Below are positions 1-7,697 of a stretch of DNA of 24,590 nt, in pieces. The notes beneath the pieces were generated by a model. It had not been told where the DNA came from and ran no database searches. It saw only the letters and a list, made by a program, of their open reading frames with translations. Position 1 is the stretch's first letter, and every line of letters starts with the position of its first letter. The position numbers and the translations under genes were made by a program. This DNA comes from a virus. The stretch is from the IMG/VR virus record IMGVR_UViG_3300045922_000326, positions 1 to 24,590 of that record; one strand, given 5' to 3'.

Positions 1-1695
1 GCTACCAACCCTCTTAACGGAGCTGCTTCCGCTCGCCTAGCAAAGGATGCGGCGAATCGACAGGGTCAGGGAGCAAGCTTGACGCTTGATGTTCCGGCCT
101 ATCTTCGCGGTCAACCTGTAAGGTTTAAACTAAGTTATGCTGGTAGCGCAAACTTTGGCTTTGGAAATCCATTTGACTTGGCGGCTTCTCCTAGCGACGT
201 CATGGTTTATGCCTATGACGTTACTAATTCAGTCCTAATTACTCCTTATCCTAATGCGCTAAGTGGGGGCAATTTTGCCGAAGGCACGTTTCAGATTCCT
301 ACTACGTGCGAAAGCGTGCGACTAATTTTGCACATTGCAACTACAAATGCGCTGGCCTGGGACCTTGACGTAGATAATGTGGAGCTTGAGCTGGCTTCAA
401 ATGAGTATGTAAGCGCAGACTCTGACTGGGTAGCCTATACGCCAACCTTTACTGGTTTTGGGACAGTTACGGTTCAGGACTTTAGATATAGACGCAATGG
501 TCAAAGTTTAGAAGTTAGGGGAAGATTTACCGTTGGAACACCTACTGCCACAGAAGCCAGAGTTAGTTTTCCTACAGGTTTAGTCTCTTCAACTGGAATT
601 GCTTCTCCTTTAGAAGTTGCGGGAGTTGCCGGTTTGAACGCAAACTCTTCCAGTTTTTTCGGACAATACGTATTACGAGAGCCTTCAGTTGGTTATTTTA
701 CTTTTGGACAACAATCATCAACATTAAATGCTTTAGCAAAGGGTAATGGTTCTGCAATTTTTAATGCAGGAAATGCGGTTAGTTTTTTTGCAACCGTACC
801 AATCCAAGGCTGGACCTCAGGCACGCTGCATCCTGCGGCCTTGGGGCTTAATGCACCGGCTATTTTCCAGGGAACTCAAACGTCACAATCGGTTACGGCT
901 AACGTAACAAACATAACCTTAACTCCAGTGATAGATACTCTTGGTGGGTGGAGTACTAACATTTACACCGTAAAATCTCCTGGAGATTATATGGCTTTTG
1001 GTAATTCCGTAGGAAGTAGCAACCACCGAACTGTCGTATATCTAAATGGCACATTTTTCGGCTCATTTAATACGTCGGGACCCGGCCATGCTACCGGCTC
1101 AGTGCTTCTACCATCTCTTAAATATGGCGACACAATATCCTTTAGAGATGACGCTTCTGTTACGGTTACTAATAGTCGTTTAAGTATTGTAAAACTAGGT
1201 TCCGAAGCTCAACCATACGCGCCACGCATAGTATACATCAAAGACGTTAAGGCTAATAATACGGCGGGTGGGACAGCAACCGCAGGTTCTTATCAGACAA
1301 GAACACTTAACACTCTAGAAGGAGACACAAGCTTTGTGTCCTTGGCTTCTAACCAGTTTACCTTGCAGCCAGGGACTTACCACATTGAGGCGGAAGCTCC
1401 TGCTAACAGTGTAGCAAGTAATAGTATTGGTATGCACAAAATAAGGCTTAGAGATATAACAAACTCTACAACTACTATAGTTGGGCAAAATGCTATGACC
1501 CAGGCTACTGGCAGTACCACTGTAGATATAGCTGATGCCGCGCTACTTAAAGGTGTATTTACGATTGCAACAGCAACTACATTTGAAATACAACATAGGG
1601 TACTAACCACGCAAAGTGGTCAAGGTTTTGGTAGAGCAGCAAACTTTGGAGACTCCGAAGTCTACACACAAGTAAAAATTACAAAGGTCTTATAA
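1..1695 (+). CDS. Tail fibre / receptor-binding protein, 5'-truncated by the window
   Basis: The reading frame is open from base 1 without a stop, so the gene begins outside the window; the TTG at 79 is only an internal codon. The visible 564 residues are rich in Ser, Thr, Gly, Asn and Ala and look all-beta. The first ~130 residues resemble a carbohydrate-binding-like beta-sandwich. The last ~150 residues (from about KANNTAGGTATAGSYQTRTL, with TYHIEAEAPA and FEIQHR) match the trimeric C1q/TNF-like knob common at the ends of phage tail fibres. It would sit at the tail tip and contact the host surface. The next gene starts 11 nt downstream behind a strong AAAGGAGG, so it heads the visible late operon. 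The fibre class is fairly sure; the receptor is unknown. Confidence 0.8.
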   Translation, partial: ATNPLNGAASARLAKDAANRQGQGASLTLDVPAYLRGQPVRFKLSYAGSANFGFGNPFDLAASPSDVMVYAYDVTNSVLITPYPNALSGGNFAEGTFQIPTTCESVRLILHIATTNALAWDLDVDNVELELASNEYVSADSDWVAYTPTFTGFGTVTVQDFRYRRNGQSLEVRGRFTVGTPTATEARVSFPTGLVSSTGIASPLEVAGVAGLNANSSSFFGQYVLREPSVGYFTFGQQSSTLNALAKGNGSAIFNAGNAVSFFATVPIQGWTSGTLHPAALGLNAPAIFQGTQTSQSVTANVTNITLTPVIDTLGGWSTNIYTVKSPGDYMAFGNSVGSSNHRTVVYLNGTFFGSFNTSGPGHATGSVLLPSLKYGDTISFRDDASVTVTNSRLSIVKLGSEAQPYAPRIVYIKDVKANNTAGGTATAGSYQTRTLNTLEGDTSFVSLASNQFTLQPGTYHIEAEAPANSVASNSIGMHKIRLRDITNSTTTIVGQNAMTQATGSTTVDIADAALLKGVFTIATATTFEIQHRVLTTQSGQGFGRAANFGDSEVYTQVKITKVL

Positions 1696-1705
1696 AGGAG
1701 GCCAT

Positions 1706-2077
1706 ATGACTATAGAGCAAATACAAGAACTCATCTCCGAGATTGAAGCTCAGCTATCAGTCTTAGAACCAGATGCTCCGGAGCGTCAACATTTGGAAGC
1801 TCAATTAGCCGATGCCCAAGCCCAGCTTGCGCAGGCACAGGCTGCTACTCATAGAGCCGAGCTTGAGGCCCGCATAGAAGCGCTAGGAGACATAGCCCTT
1901 CTTGTTCAGGCCTACTACGATGCAGCGCCAGCGGAGCAGAGGCGGCCAGACGACGCATTTAATCTGGCTGGCTTCACTGCAGACCACATAGAGTCCGACT
2001 TTGGATGGCATTTTGAGGCCTTGCCAAAGCCAAGTCTTGCAGAGCTTGAGCAGATTAAGCAGGATTTAGAGGTCTAA
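1706..2077 (+). CDS. Coiled-coil protein next to the tail fibre, possible fibre accessory or chaperone
   Basis: 123 aa. AAAGGAGG lies 5 nt before the ATG, one of the strongest ribosome sites in the window. Residues ~3-60 form a heptad-like Ala/Gln/Glu/Leu-rich segment expected to be a long coiled coil. The C-terminal half is a small globular part containing HIESDFGWHFEAL. There is no signal peptide or membrane segment. It sits between a tail fibre and the endolysin, a common place for fibre-assembly chaperones or hinge proteins, but no family was recognised. The next gene starts 2 nt after its stop. Confidence 0.7.
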   Translation: MTIEQIQELISEIEAQLSVLEPDAPERQHLEAQLADAQAQLAQAQAATHRAELEARIEALGDIALLVQAYYDAAPAEQRRPDDAFNLAGFTADHIESDFGWHFEALPKPSLAELEQIKQDLEV

Positions 2078-2079
2078 GT

Positions 2080-2472
2080 ATGAGCGAACCAGCACGCTGG
2101 CAAACTTACAGATATTTTAAGAAAGAAGAATTTGACTGCAAGGAGACAAATCAAAATAAGATGCAACACACGTTTATGCAGAAGCTAGAACTTCTTCGCG
2201 AACAGCTTGGTTTTCCGCTGCGCATTACTAGCGGATTTCGCTCTCCAGAACACAGTCTAGAAAAGGCTAAGGCCGTGCCAGGAGCGCACACTAAGGGCAG
2301 GGCCGCAGACATTGCGGTGCAGGGGGCGCAGGCTTACGCAGTCGTTGCCGCTGCAATTAAGTTGGGCTTTCGCGGGATTGGTGTGCAGCAAAAAGGCTCA
2401 GTGCGCTTCATACATTTGGACGATTTAGAGCACTTGCCCGAGAGGCCTAGGCCGGCTATCTGGAGCTACTAG
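2080..2472 (+). CDS. Peptidase M15-family endolysin (L,D- or D,D-peptidase)
   Basis: 130 aa, a single-domain zinc peptidase of the M15A (Peptidase_M15_3) type. SGFRSPEH at 51-58 is the family's substrate-side motif. The zinc ligands are visible as H70 and D77 in GAHTKGRAAD, and H112 in FIHLD. The C-terminus PRPAIWSY is also typical. Such enzymes cut peptide cross-links in peptidoglycan and serve as phage endolysins. There is no signal peptide, so release would rely on the holin encoded about 3 kb downstream at 5528. The start lies 2 nt after the previous stop. The enzyme family is confident; the exact bond cleaved cannot be read from sequence. Confidence 0.9.
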   Translation: MSEPARWQTYRYFKKEEFDCKETNQNKMQHTFMQKLELLREQLGFPLRITSGFRSPEHSLEKAKAVPGAHTKGRAADIAVQGAQAYAVVAAAIKLGFRGIGVQQKGSVRFIHLDDLEHLPERPRPAIWSY

Positions 2473-2509
2473 GGGCGTTGTAAAATGCACCGGGAGAAGG
2501 GGATATGAA

Positions 2510-2653
2510 ATGAATAGGTCTGATAAAATTGCAAAGGTAATGCGAGAGTTTAAGGCTGGAAAATTGCGCTCTGGCTCGAAGAAGGGGCCGAAAGTGGCGA
2601 GTAGGGAGCAGGCTTTAGCAATTGCAATGAGTGAGTCGCGAAATAAAAAATAG
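2510..2653 (+). CDS. DUF6496-like small basic protein
   Basis: 47 aa, rich in Lys and Arg, containing KIAKVMREFKAGKLRSGSKK followed by SREQALAIAMSE. This pattern (VMREFK-GKL-S-S-K, then QA-AIA-SE) is a recurrent small family in bacteria and phages that I recognise as DUF6496-like. A GGGAGAAGGGG ribosome site precedes the ATG. A competing ATG five bases earlier stops after two codons. The function is unknown; its positive charge suggests nucleic-acid or assembly contacts, which is inference only. It sits among late genes. Confidence 0.75.
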   Translation: MNRSDKIAKVMREFKAGKLRSGSKKGPKVASREQALAIAMSESRNKK

Positions 2654-2684
2654 ACTATTGACCTAGTAAGGAAGGAAGGAAAAT

Positions 2685-3056
2685 ATGAGAATTGCAAACG
2701 ATGAATTAAACTTAAGCGGCACAAATATGGCCGTGTCTATAGAGAGTGAGCCGATTTGGCTTGGCCACATCGCAAACTACAACATTCAGTTAGTTTTTAC
2801 TGGAAACCCAAGTGGGAACTTTAAGCTTCAAATTTCAAACGATGCTGGCAATCCTAATGCGCCAAAAGAAGCTGACCGCAATTTTAAGATTGAAAATTGG
2901 ACCGACATGGCTGATAGTGGGCAAACTATTAGTGCAGCCGGAAATCACTCGTATGAAGTGCAAAATGCTGGGCACAGGTGGGTCCGCCTAGTGTGGACTG
3001 CTACGTCGGGAAGCGGCACAATCACTTCGGCTCGGTTTAACGCAAAGGGCGTGTAA
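2685..3056 (+). CDS. Small beta-sandwich virion-associated protein
   Basis: 123 aa behind a repeated AAGGAAGGAAGG ribosome site. The layout is IANYNIQLVFTGNPSGNFKL, then NWTDMADSGQTISAAG, then AGHRWVRLVWTATSGSGT. This recurs in phage structural neighbourhoods as a small jelly-roll or discoidin-like protein, with a W(V)R(L/V) strand and a Gly-Thr rich last strand. There is no signal peptide. It ends one base before the GTG of the next tail fibre, so it is probably a fibre-linked or decoration protein. The precise role is unknown. Confidence 0.7.
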   Translation: MRIANDELNLSGTNMAVSIESEPIWLGHIANYNIQLVFTGNPSGNFKLQISNDAGNPNAPKEADRNFKIENWTDMADSGQTISAAGNHSYEVQNAGHRWVRLVWTATSGSGTITSARFNAKGV

Positions 3057-3057
3057 C

Positions 3058-4383
3058 GTGGCTTCAACTTACATAAAATTACCAGTAGTAAGCGGTGGTG
3101 GGCCTAGCGGAGACGTCGATAGCTTTAATGGGCGCACTGGAGTTGTGGTTTCACAAGCGGGCGACTACGGTGCATCGCTCATATCAAATGTTCCCGCCGG
3201 CAATATTTCTGCTACTACAGTGCAAGCAGCCATAAATGAGCTAGACGCTGAAAAGCAGGCGACAGTTGCGGGAGCCGCTAGCACAATTGTGAGCTCAAAT
3301 CTGACTGCGAATAGGGCCGTAATCTCGGATGCAAGTGGTAAAGTAGCAGTTTCTAGTGTTACGAACACAGAGTTGGGCTATTTATCGGGCGCAACGTCTA
3401 GTGTGCAGACTCAAATAAATGCCCTTAGTTCTGGCAAACAGAATGCTGATGCTACGTTGACATCTTTGGCCGCCTACAATACTAATGGTCTGCTAACTCA
3501 AATAGCTCCGGACACTTTTGCTGGAAGAATTATTACGGGCGCAGCCGGGGAAATTACCGTGGTCAACGGCAACGGAGTTGCAGGAAATCCAGTACTATCC
3601 TTAACTGCTACGGGGGTTACGCCCGGAACGTATACAAATCCAGTAGTGACCGTAAATGCTAAAGGACGAATTTCGTCCATAACTAGCTCTACGGCTCCTT
3701 CTCTTAATCCAGACCAAAACATTGAGATTAAGGACGATTTTACAGGAGCGGCTGTAACTGCGGGCTCTTATGGTTTTACCGTGTCAAACGTCGGCACAGG
3801 CGCCAGCTCTGGAATAGTTACTGCAGGACAAGACCCCACACTAAAAGCAATCGGAGTTGCTCAAATGAATACCGGCACAGCTAATAGCGGTAGGAGTACA
3901 ATGTCCACCGGATTAAGTGCCTTAAATACTGGATATTCCACATTTGACGCACGCTCTCGTTTGTGGCTTCAAAGTGCCGGCACTGTAGTAGACCCATTTG
4001 AATTTACTTTTGGGTTTATAGACAATAACGCAGCTACCCAAAATCATACTGATGGGGCTTATTTTCGTTTTCTTGCAAATGGGGTAAATGTTAACTGGGA
4101 AATAGTGACCGCAGCCGGTGGAGTTCTTACGACTACTACGACCAGTGCGCCAGTCTTAGTAAATAATCCTCAAATATTTCAGGTTATAATTAATGAAGAC
4201 GCTACACTTGCGCAATTTTATATTGACGGCGCACTTGTGGGCTCTCACAGCACAAATATACCACAAGATGGGCAATATTTTGGGTTTGGGTGGAAGATTT
4301 TAAAAACTGCTGGGACCAACTCACAGACATCACGAATTGATTGGGGCTACTTGAGCATTAATTATAGCGGACCTAGGGGATAA
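3058..4383 (+). CDS. Second tail fibre with beta-helical shaft and lectin-like C-terminus
   Basis: 441 aa with a GTG start one base after the previous stop. Near the N-terminus VDSFNGRTGVVVSQAGDYGA is the SFNGRTG(A/V)V...GDYGA motif widespread in phage tail fibres. The shaft (~60-220) is low-complexity Ala/Ser/Thr/Val with repeated AINELDAEKQ and QINALSSGKQ elements, typical of trimeric fibres. A VTVNAKGRISSIT segment follows. The last ~220 residues look like a concanavalin A/LamG-type beta-sandwich (QNIEIKDDFTG..., then SRIDWGYLSI). It would act at the tail tip. Confidence in a fibre is high; ligand specificity is unknown. Confidence 0.85.
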   Translation: MASTYIKLPVVSGGGPSGDVDSFNGRTGVVVSQAGDYGASLISNVPAGNISATTVQAAINELDAEKQATVAGAASTIVSSNLTANRAVISDASGKVAVSSVTNTELGYLSGATSSVQTQINALSSGKQNADATLTSLAAYNTNGLLTQIAPDTFAGRIITGAAGEITVVNGNGVAGNPVLSLTATGVTPGTYTNPVVTVNAKGRISSITSSTAPSLNPDQNIEIKDDFTGAAVTAGSYGFTVSNVGTGASSGIVTAGQDPTLKAIGVAQMNTGTANSGRSTMSTGLSALNTGYSTFDARSRLWLQSAGTVVDPFEFTFGFIDNNAATQNHTDGAYFRFLANGVNVNWEIVTAAGGVLTTTTTSAPVLVNNPQIFQVIINEDATLAQFYIDGALVGSHSTNIPQDGQYFGFGWKILKTAGTNSQTSRIDWGYLSINYSGPRG

Positions 4384-4386
4384 TAT

Positions 4387-4788
4387 ATGACTATTTATAA
4401 AGTTCAAGACGGCGCGTCTATTATAGAGTTTACGAATTTAATTCAGGCTGAGTTTTATGCAAATTCTAAGGGAATAGGCGTAAGTACGATTCAGACAGAA
4501 GAGAGACAATCTTCTGTAGACCTTTATTCTATAATTGATGCTGCATTGACTGCTAAACAGGCGGTAGGACTTCAACTTCTAAAGCAAATATTTGTAGAAA
4601 ATACAATTGCCGGAATTAATACGGAGCAAAGTAAGGAGCTGTTTAGAAATCATTTCGACATTATTATATGCATCTTAGTTGGGGCATTTCCTACCGCTTA
4701 TTCAATGATTTTAGAGATTCAACCTTACGGTTTTTTAACACAAGAAAGATTAAATTCTTGGAAGGCAGCTCTTGAGCAGTACCTATGA
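4387..4788 (+). CDS. Unknown protein after the tail fibre
   Basis: 133 aa. ATG preceded by AGGGGATAATAT, and a 4-nt ATGA overlap with the next gene indicates translational coupling. The N-terminus (TIYKVQDGASIIEFTNLIQA) looks like a small alpha/beta domain. The rest is helical, with one apolar stretch (IIICILVGAFPTAYSMI) that is probably buried rather than membrane-spanning. The position directly after a fibre gene fits a fibre-assembly or baseplate accessory role, but no family was recognised. Confidence 0.65.
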   Translation: MTIYKVQDGASIIEFTNLIQAEFYANSKGIGVSTIQTEERQSSVDLYSIIDAALTAKQAVGLQLLKQIFVENTIAGINTEQSKELFRNHFDIIICILVGAFPTAYSMILEIQPYGFLTQERLNSWKAALEQYL

Positions 4789-5291
4789 AAGTTCATTTCT
4801 TGTTTAGTCGTAATAAAAAAATAGGAAGCAAGCTGATTTCTTGGGCGGCTTCCTTTGAGAACTTGCAACTAGAGCACCTGCCTTCCCATGTTGCCGTCCT
4901 TTTGGACGAGACTTGGGTATTAGAAAGCACTATGAGTTCTGGCATACGCGTGCTTCCGTACGAAAGTTGGCTTGAAATTAACAAGCAATTATATAAGTTT
5001 AAAAGTAAAGTTGTAGAAAGCGAAGTTGTGCTTAAAACTGCAGCAAAGTTGTGGGGACTAAAGTACGATTGGGCAGGCGTTATATATTTTGGTATTAAGT
5101 ATTTGCAGTTAATCGTGTGCGGACGCCAATTGCCATCTCGCAATGCTTGGCAAATGCCTAGGGCCTACTTTTGTACAGAATTGGCAGCTATGTTAGAGGG
5201 CAAGGACTATAGTATGGTTAGTCCAGCTCGTTTGTGCGCAAGTTTAATGCACAAGGAAGAGAGTATAAATGAATCTAAGAAAAGAGCATAA
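4785..5291 (+). CDS. Permuted NlpC/P60 (YiiX-like) papain-fold protein
   Basis: 168 aa. The order of conserved residues is that of circularly permuted papain-fold proteins: a His in LPSHVAVLL (H35), then an acidic residue in WVLES (E47), a YDWAGVIYFG segment (94-103), and the presumed nucleophile in YFCTELAAML (C130). Family members cleave or transfer amide or thioester bonds in peptidoglycan or lipids. There is no signal peptide. It starts inside the previous gene's stop and overlaps the next gene by 23 nt. In a lysis-proximal position it may be an auxiliary wall or virion-associated enzyme. The substrate is unknown. Confidence 0.65.
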   Translation: MKVHFLFSRNKKIGSKLISWAASFENLQLEHLPSHVAVLLDETWVLESTMSSGIRVLPYESWLEINKQLYKFKSKVVESEVVLKTAAKLWGLKYDWAGVIYFGIKYLQLIVCGRQLPSRNAWQMPRAYFCTELAAMLEGKDYSMVSPARLCASLMHKEESINESKKRA

Positions 5292-5526
5292 AAATCCGGA
5301 AGGTGGACTTTCAGCTAAGGGCCGCGCTGCCTACAATAAGGCAACTGGCTCAAATTTGAAACCTCCAGTGTCAATGGAGCGGGCAAAAAAATCCGTAAAA
5401 GATGCAGCAAGGCGTCGAAGTTTCTGTGCTAGAATGCGAGGACTTAAGGCTAAGATGGCAAGTGAAAAAACTAAGCGCGACCCAGACAGTCGGGTAAATA
5501 AAGCGCTTAGGAAGTGGGACTGTTAG
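5269..5526 (+). CDS. DUF6321-like small basic protein
   Basis: 85 aa, strongly basic. NPEGGLSAKGRAAYNKATGS, then LKPPVS, RRSFCARMRG and SRVNKALRKWDC, match the layout of a small phage family I recognise as DUF6321 (PEGGL-A-GR--Y---TG--LKPPV; SF-ARM-G; AL--W). It overlaps the upstream gene by 23 nt. The ribosome site is the AAGGAAGAGAG stretch within that gene. The function is not established; it is often found near structural or lysis genes. The family call is from memory of the motif pattern. Confidence 0.72.
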   Translation: MNLRKEHKNPEGGLSAKGRAAYNKATGSNLKPPVSMERAKKSVKDAARRRSFCARMRGLKAKMASEKTKRDPDSRVNKALRKWDC

Positions 5527-5527
5527 T

Positions 5528-5956
5528 ATGAATACTTTAAAGTATGTAGGAGTTTCCTTGATTGCACTTTTAGCTCCCGCAAAAGCACTTTTAATCAGTG
5601 TTGGTTTCTTGATTATTGCAGACCTAGTTACTGGAATTTGGGCTGCAGTAAAGAGGAACGACAAAATAAGTAGTGCTGCGCTGCGCCGGTCGGTTTCTAA
5701 GATTTTTGTTTATCAGCTCGCAGTCATAAGTGGATTTCTGGTAGAGCATTTCATGCTTGCTGACATGTTTCCGGTGTCAAAGGTTGTTGCATCTGTGATT
5801 GGCTTAGTAGAGCTCACAAGCATACTAGAAAATAGCAATACCATATTGGGCCAAGACTTATTTAAGTCAGTTATAGCAAAATTAGGTTCACAAAATGATA
5901 GGCTGCGCGAAGAAATAAAGCAGCAAATTAAAGAGGAAATAGACAAGCGCATTTAA
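5528..5956 (+). CDS. Phage holin
   Basis: 142 aa. There are two or three N-terminal hydrophobic segments (about 8-42 and 60-80) with the holin_4-type core FLIIADLVTGIWAAVKR, basic and Ser-rich after the helix, followed by LRRSVSKIFVYQLAVISGF and VELTSILENSNTI. The C-terminal ~40 residues are a charged helix (REEIKQQIKEEIDKR). Holins form inner-membrane lesions that release endolysin and time lysis; the partner here is the M15 peptidase at 2080. The start lies one base after the previous stop. The match to Phage_holin_4 (the toxin-secretion/lysis holin family) is good. Confidence 0.85.
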   Translation: MNTLKYVGVSLIALLAPAKALLISVGFLIIADLVTGIWAAVKRNDKISSAALRRSVSKIFVYQLAVISGFLVEHFMLADMFPVSKVVASVIGLVELTSILENSNTILGQDLFKSVIAKLGSQNDRLREEIKQQIKEEIDKRI

Positions 5957-5974
5957 AAACCGCCTTCCTATGGC

Positions 5975-6457
5975 ATGAAGCAACGACTGCGGCTAGAAAA
6001 CTTAAAGCCACAATCCATAAATAGCATGTATTATGGCACGGGTTCCGGATATACTAAGACTTCTGAAGCTAAGCGGTGGACAATGGAAGTATTCTTTCAG
6101 TTATCTCTTCCGGAAAATCAAGCCGCACTGAGACAATTAAGAGAAACTTTTGACCCTCAACTACATGCGTTTGCTGTCCGCATGAGCGCAACATATCCTG
6201 AGTCTATTTTTATGACTAAAAAGGGTACAGTGTCTTCAAAAACTCAAGACTTATCCAACTGGGAAAAGCCACTAATTGACTGCCTATTCTTACCAAAGTT
6301 TAATGAGCTTTCAGTGCCGGAAGGTGTGCCAAACATAAATGCAGACGACAAATACGTAGTGCTTATGGAAAGCCGGAAGCAGCCTGGCGACTGCTATCAG
6401 ATAGACATAGAGGTAGAAATCCTGCCTATAGAGCAGGCTTACAATTCTAGGTCGTAG
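5975..6457 (+). CDS. RusA-like Holliday-junction resolvase
   Basis: 160 aa. The pattern is that of RusA: an N-terminal PQSINSMYYGTGSGYTKTSEA segment (N..Y....., then W), the acidic DLSNWEKPLIDCLF (equivalent to D-D-N--K---D-L), and NADDKYVVLMESRKQPGD (the DD-V--....K motif). These Asp residues bind Mg2+ in RusA, which cuts four-way junctions to resolve recombination or replication intermediates before packaging. It is the last rightward gene, and its last 19 bases overlap the leftward gene at 6439. It lies 19 nt after the holin. Confidence 0.7.
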   Translation: MKQRLRLENLKPQSINSMYYGTGSGYTKTSEAKRWTMEVFFQLSLPENQAALRQLRETFDPQLHAFAVRMSATYPESIFMTKKGTVSSKTQDLSNWEKPLIDCLFLPKFNELSVPEGVPNINADDKYVVLMESRKQPGDCYQIDIEVEILPIEQAYNSRS

Positions 6458-6786
6458 ATTACGTATATTGGCTGGCCAGTCTCCGAATCATTCGCAATCA
6501 TGATTGGGCCGTGCTTGGAAACTAGCTCCTTCATCTTGCGTTTAGAGCCTATAATTGGCCACTCAGAAACGACAGGGTATTTTTTTCGCAGGATGCGCTC
6601 AACACGGTCTAGAAGCCTTTGCATTCTTTTTGCCTGCTCCTCTTCTAACGCCATAGGCTTTTCCGAATCAATCCCTTCTCGCAAAAGAATTTTGTCGTAT
6701 ACTTGTCGCATCTCTTCTTGAAATGCTTGCGCGTGCTCATATTCTACGGGCATACCGCTTGCTCTTAGTACTTTTATCCTGCTCAT
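6439..6786 (-). CDS. Unknown helical protein at the end of the replication operon
   Basis: 115 aa, charged. The middle is a long helix rich in Glu, Arg, Lys and Met (EEEQAKRMQRLLDRVERILR), followed by a small basic domain with SEWPIIGSKRKMKELVSKHG and ending QPIYVIYDLEL. There is no signal or membrane segment. ATG overlaps the stop of the upstream nuclease-like gene (ATGA), so the two are coupled. Its 3' end overlaps the convergent rusA-like gene by 19 bp, so neither can have a terminator inside the intergenic space. No family recognised. Confidence 0.7.
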   Translation of the reverse strand: MSRIKVLRASGMPVEYEHAQAFQEEMRQVYDKILLREGIDSEKPMALEEEQAKRMQRLLDRVERILRKKYPVVSEWPIIGSKRKMKELVSKHGPIMIANDSETGQPIYVIYDLEL

Positions 6787-7250
6787 GATTGTGACTCCTT
6801 TAACATTTCTTCCATAGTTATGGCAATGTGGTCTAGAGCTTCACGGGGAACCTTATAGCCTCTAGTTGTGTGAGAGACATTGTATACGTCTATGAGTGGC
6901 AAATTCTTGCAAATTTTATTTAACTCTTTCACAAGTTCTTTGGTGCGGAAAACGTAGATTGCGCCAGTCTTGGGAAAGTAGTAGACATAATAGTCGACGC
7001 GCTTATCAAGAGCCTGCCAAGCTCCTCCGTTTTTGTCGGCGTAGCTATAGCGTTCCATGAAGTAATTTTTTGTCTTTTTTGGGTCATACGTGTCACTCTT
7101 TAAGTCTAAGGATAGGCTCGTGCCTTTTATTATGAAGTCGGAGATATATCCGTCTGTGCGCTCTAGAAAATCTCCAAACAGGCGCTCAAACTCCGCCTCT
7201 TTTCTTGAGCCGTAAGCTAGTTGAGTTTTGAAGTCATAAATCTTTTTCAA
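6783..7250 (-). CDS. PD-(D/E)XK-like nuclease (tentative)
   Basis: 155 aa from a TTG start, chosen because TAGGAG sits 5 nt upstream and no other in-frame start is near. GSRKEAEFERLFGDFLE could supply the early acidic residue, and SDFIIKGTSLSLDLKSD gives a D...(D)xK arrangement (LDLK at ~48-51) like the catalytic core of PD-(D/E)XK nucleases. WQALDKRVDYYVYYF then IYVFRTKEL are the following strands. Such enzymes act in phage recombination, repair or host DNA degradation. The neighbours (RecE-like exonuclease, RusA) are compatible. The fold is inferred from motif spacing only. Confidence 0.6.
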   Translation of the reverse strand: MKKIYDFKTQLAYGSRKEAEFERLFGDFLERTDGYISDFIIKGTSLSLDLKSDTYDPKKTKNYFMERYSYADKNGGAWQALDKRVDYYVYYFPKTGAIYVFRTKELVKELNKICKNLPLIDVYNVSHTTRGYKVPREALDHIAITMEEMLKESQS

Positions 7251-7258
7251 GTAAGCTC

Positions 7259-7579
7259 CTAAAACGTAATTGTGGCGCCGGTAAGTAAAAAGACTACGGC
7301 TGCTAGACCTACGTAAAGCACTGTCTTTTTAAGCTTTTTATTTTCTTCTTCTAATTTATGTGCATTCTCTGCGTGCATTTCAATAAGTTTTTCGCGCTCT
7401 GCGCGCTCTTTCATAGCAGCATCAATCGCGGCCTTTTGGTCCTTTACCACTTGCGCGCACTGGGCTAGGAGGCTCTCGCAAGTCCGAGTTTGAGCTCTGC
7501 TCGTCCAGGTACTTAGAGTAAGCGTCAAGAAAAGCATCGGAACTAGAACTAGCCCTCTCAACTTTTTTGTCCGTGTCAT
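7259..7579 (-). CDS. Exported protein with coiled coil and C-terminal membrane anchor (spanin-like topology)
   Basis: 106 aa. The N-terminal signal sequence (KKLRG then LVLVPMLFLTLTLSTW) has a possible signal-peptidase I site at SRA-Q. The periplasmic middle is a coiled coil (ESLLAQCAQVVKDQKAAIDA to EENKKLKK), and the C-terminus has a membrane segment (TVLYVGLAAVVFLLTGATI). Signal plus coiled coil plus C-terminal anchor resembles unimolecular spanins, but the Cys (C34) is not in a lipobox, so an outer-membrane lipid anchor is not shown. ATG overlaps the upstream stop (ATGA). It is overlapped by the out-of-frame gene at 7422-7697. Spanin function is an inference from topology. Confidence 0.65.
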   Translation of the reverse strand: MTRTKKLRGLVLVPMLFLTLTLSTWTSRAQTRTCESLLAQCAQVVKDQKAAIDAAMKERAEREKLIEMHAENAHKLEEENKKLKKTVLYVGLAAVVFLLTGATITF

Positions 7580-7697
7580 TTTTTAGCATCTCCACTTTTT
7601 TCGTCTGATTTTGTAGACACATTTTTTTCCACAGGTCCCTTAGCCACGCCAGTAAAGCGAGACTGGATAACACTAATAACATCTTTAATCTCAACAC
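7422..7697 (-). CDS. Nested small membrane protein, possible inner-membrane spanin partner
   Basis: 91 aa, out of frame with both genes it overlaps: the last 122 nt of the 7576 gene and the first 158 nt of the 7259 gene. The GTG start has AAAAGGAGG 5 nt upstream, as strong as any real gene here. One N-terminal membrane helix (LKMLLVLSSLALLAWL) is followed by a hydrophilic, Ser/Asp/Lys-rich tail. Overlapping pairs of membrane-anchored proteins in different frames are typical of phage spanins, but neither frame has a lipobox. It could be a chance open frame. The ribosome site and clear helix make it better than noise. Confidence 0.45.
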   Translation of the reverse strand: MLRLKMLLVLSSLALLAWLRDLWKKMCLQNQTKKVEMLKNDTDKKVERASSSSDAFLDAYSKYLDEQSSNSDLREPPSPVRASGKGPKGRD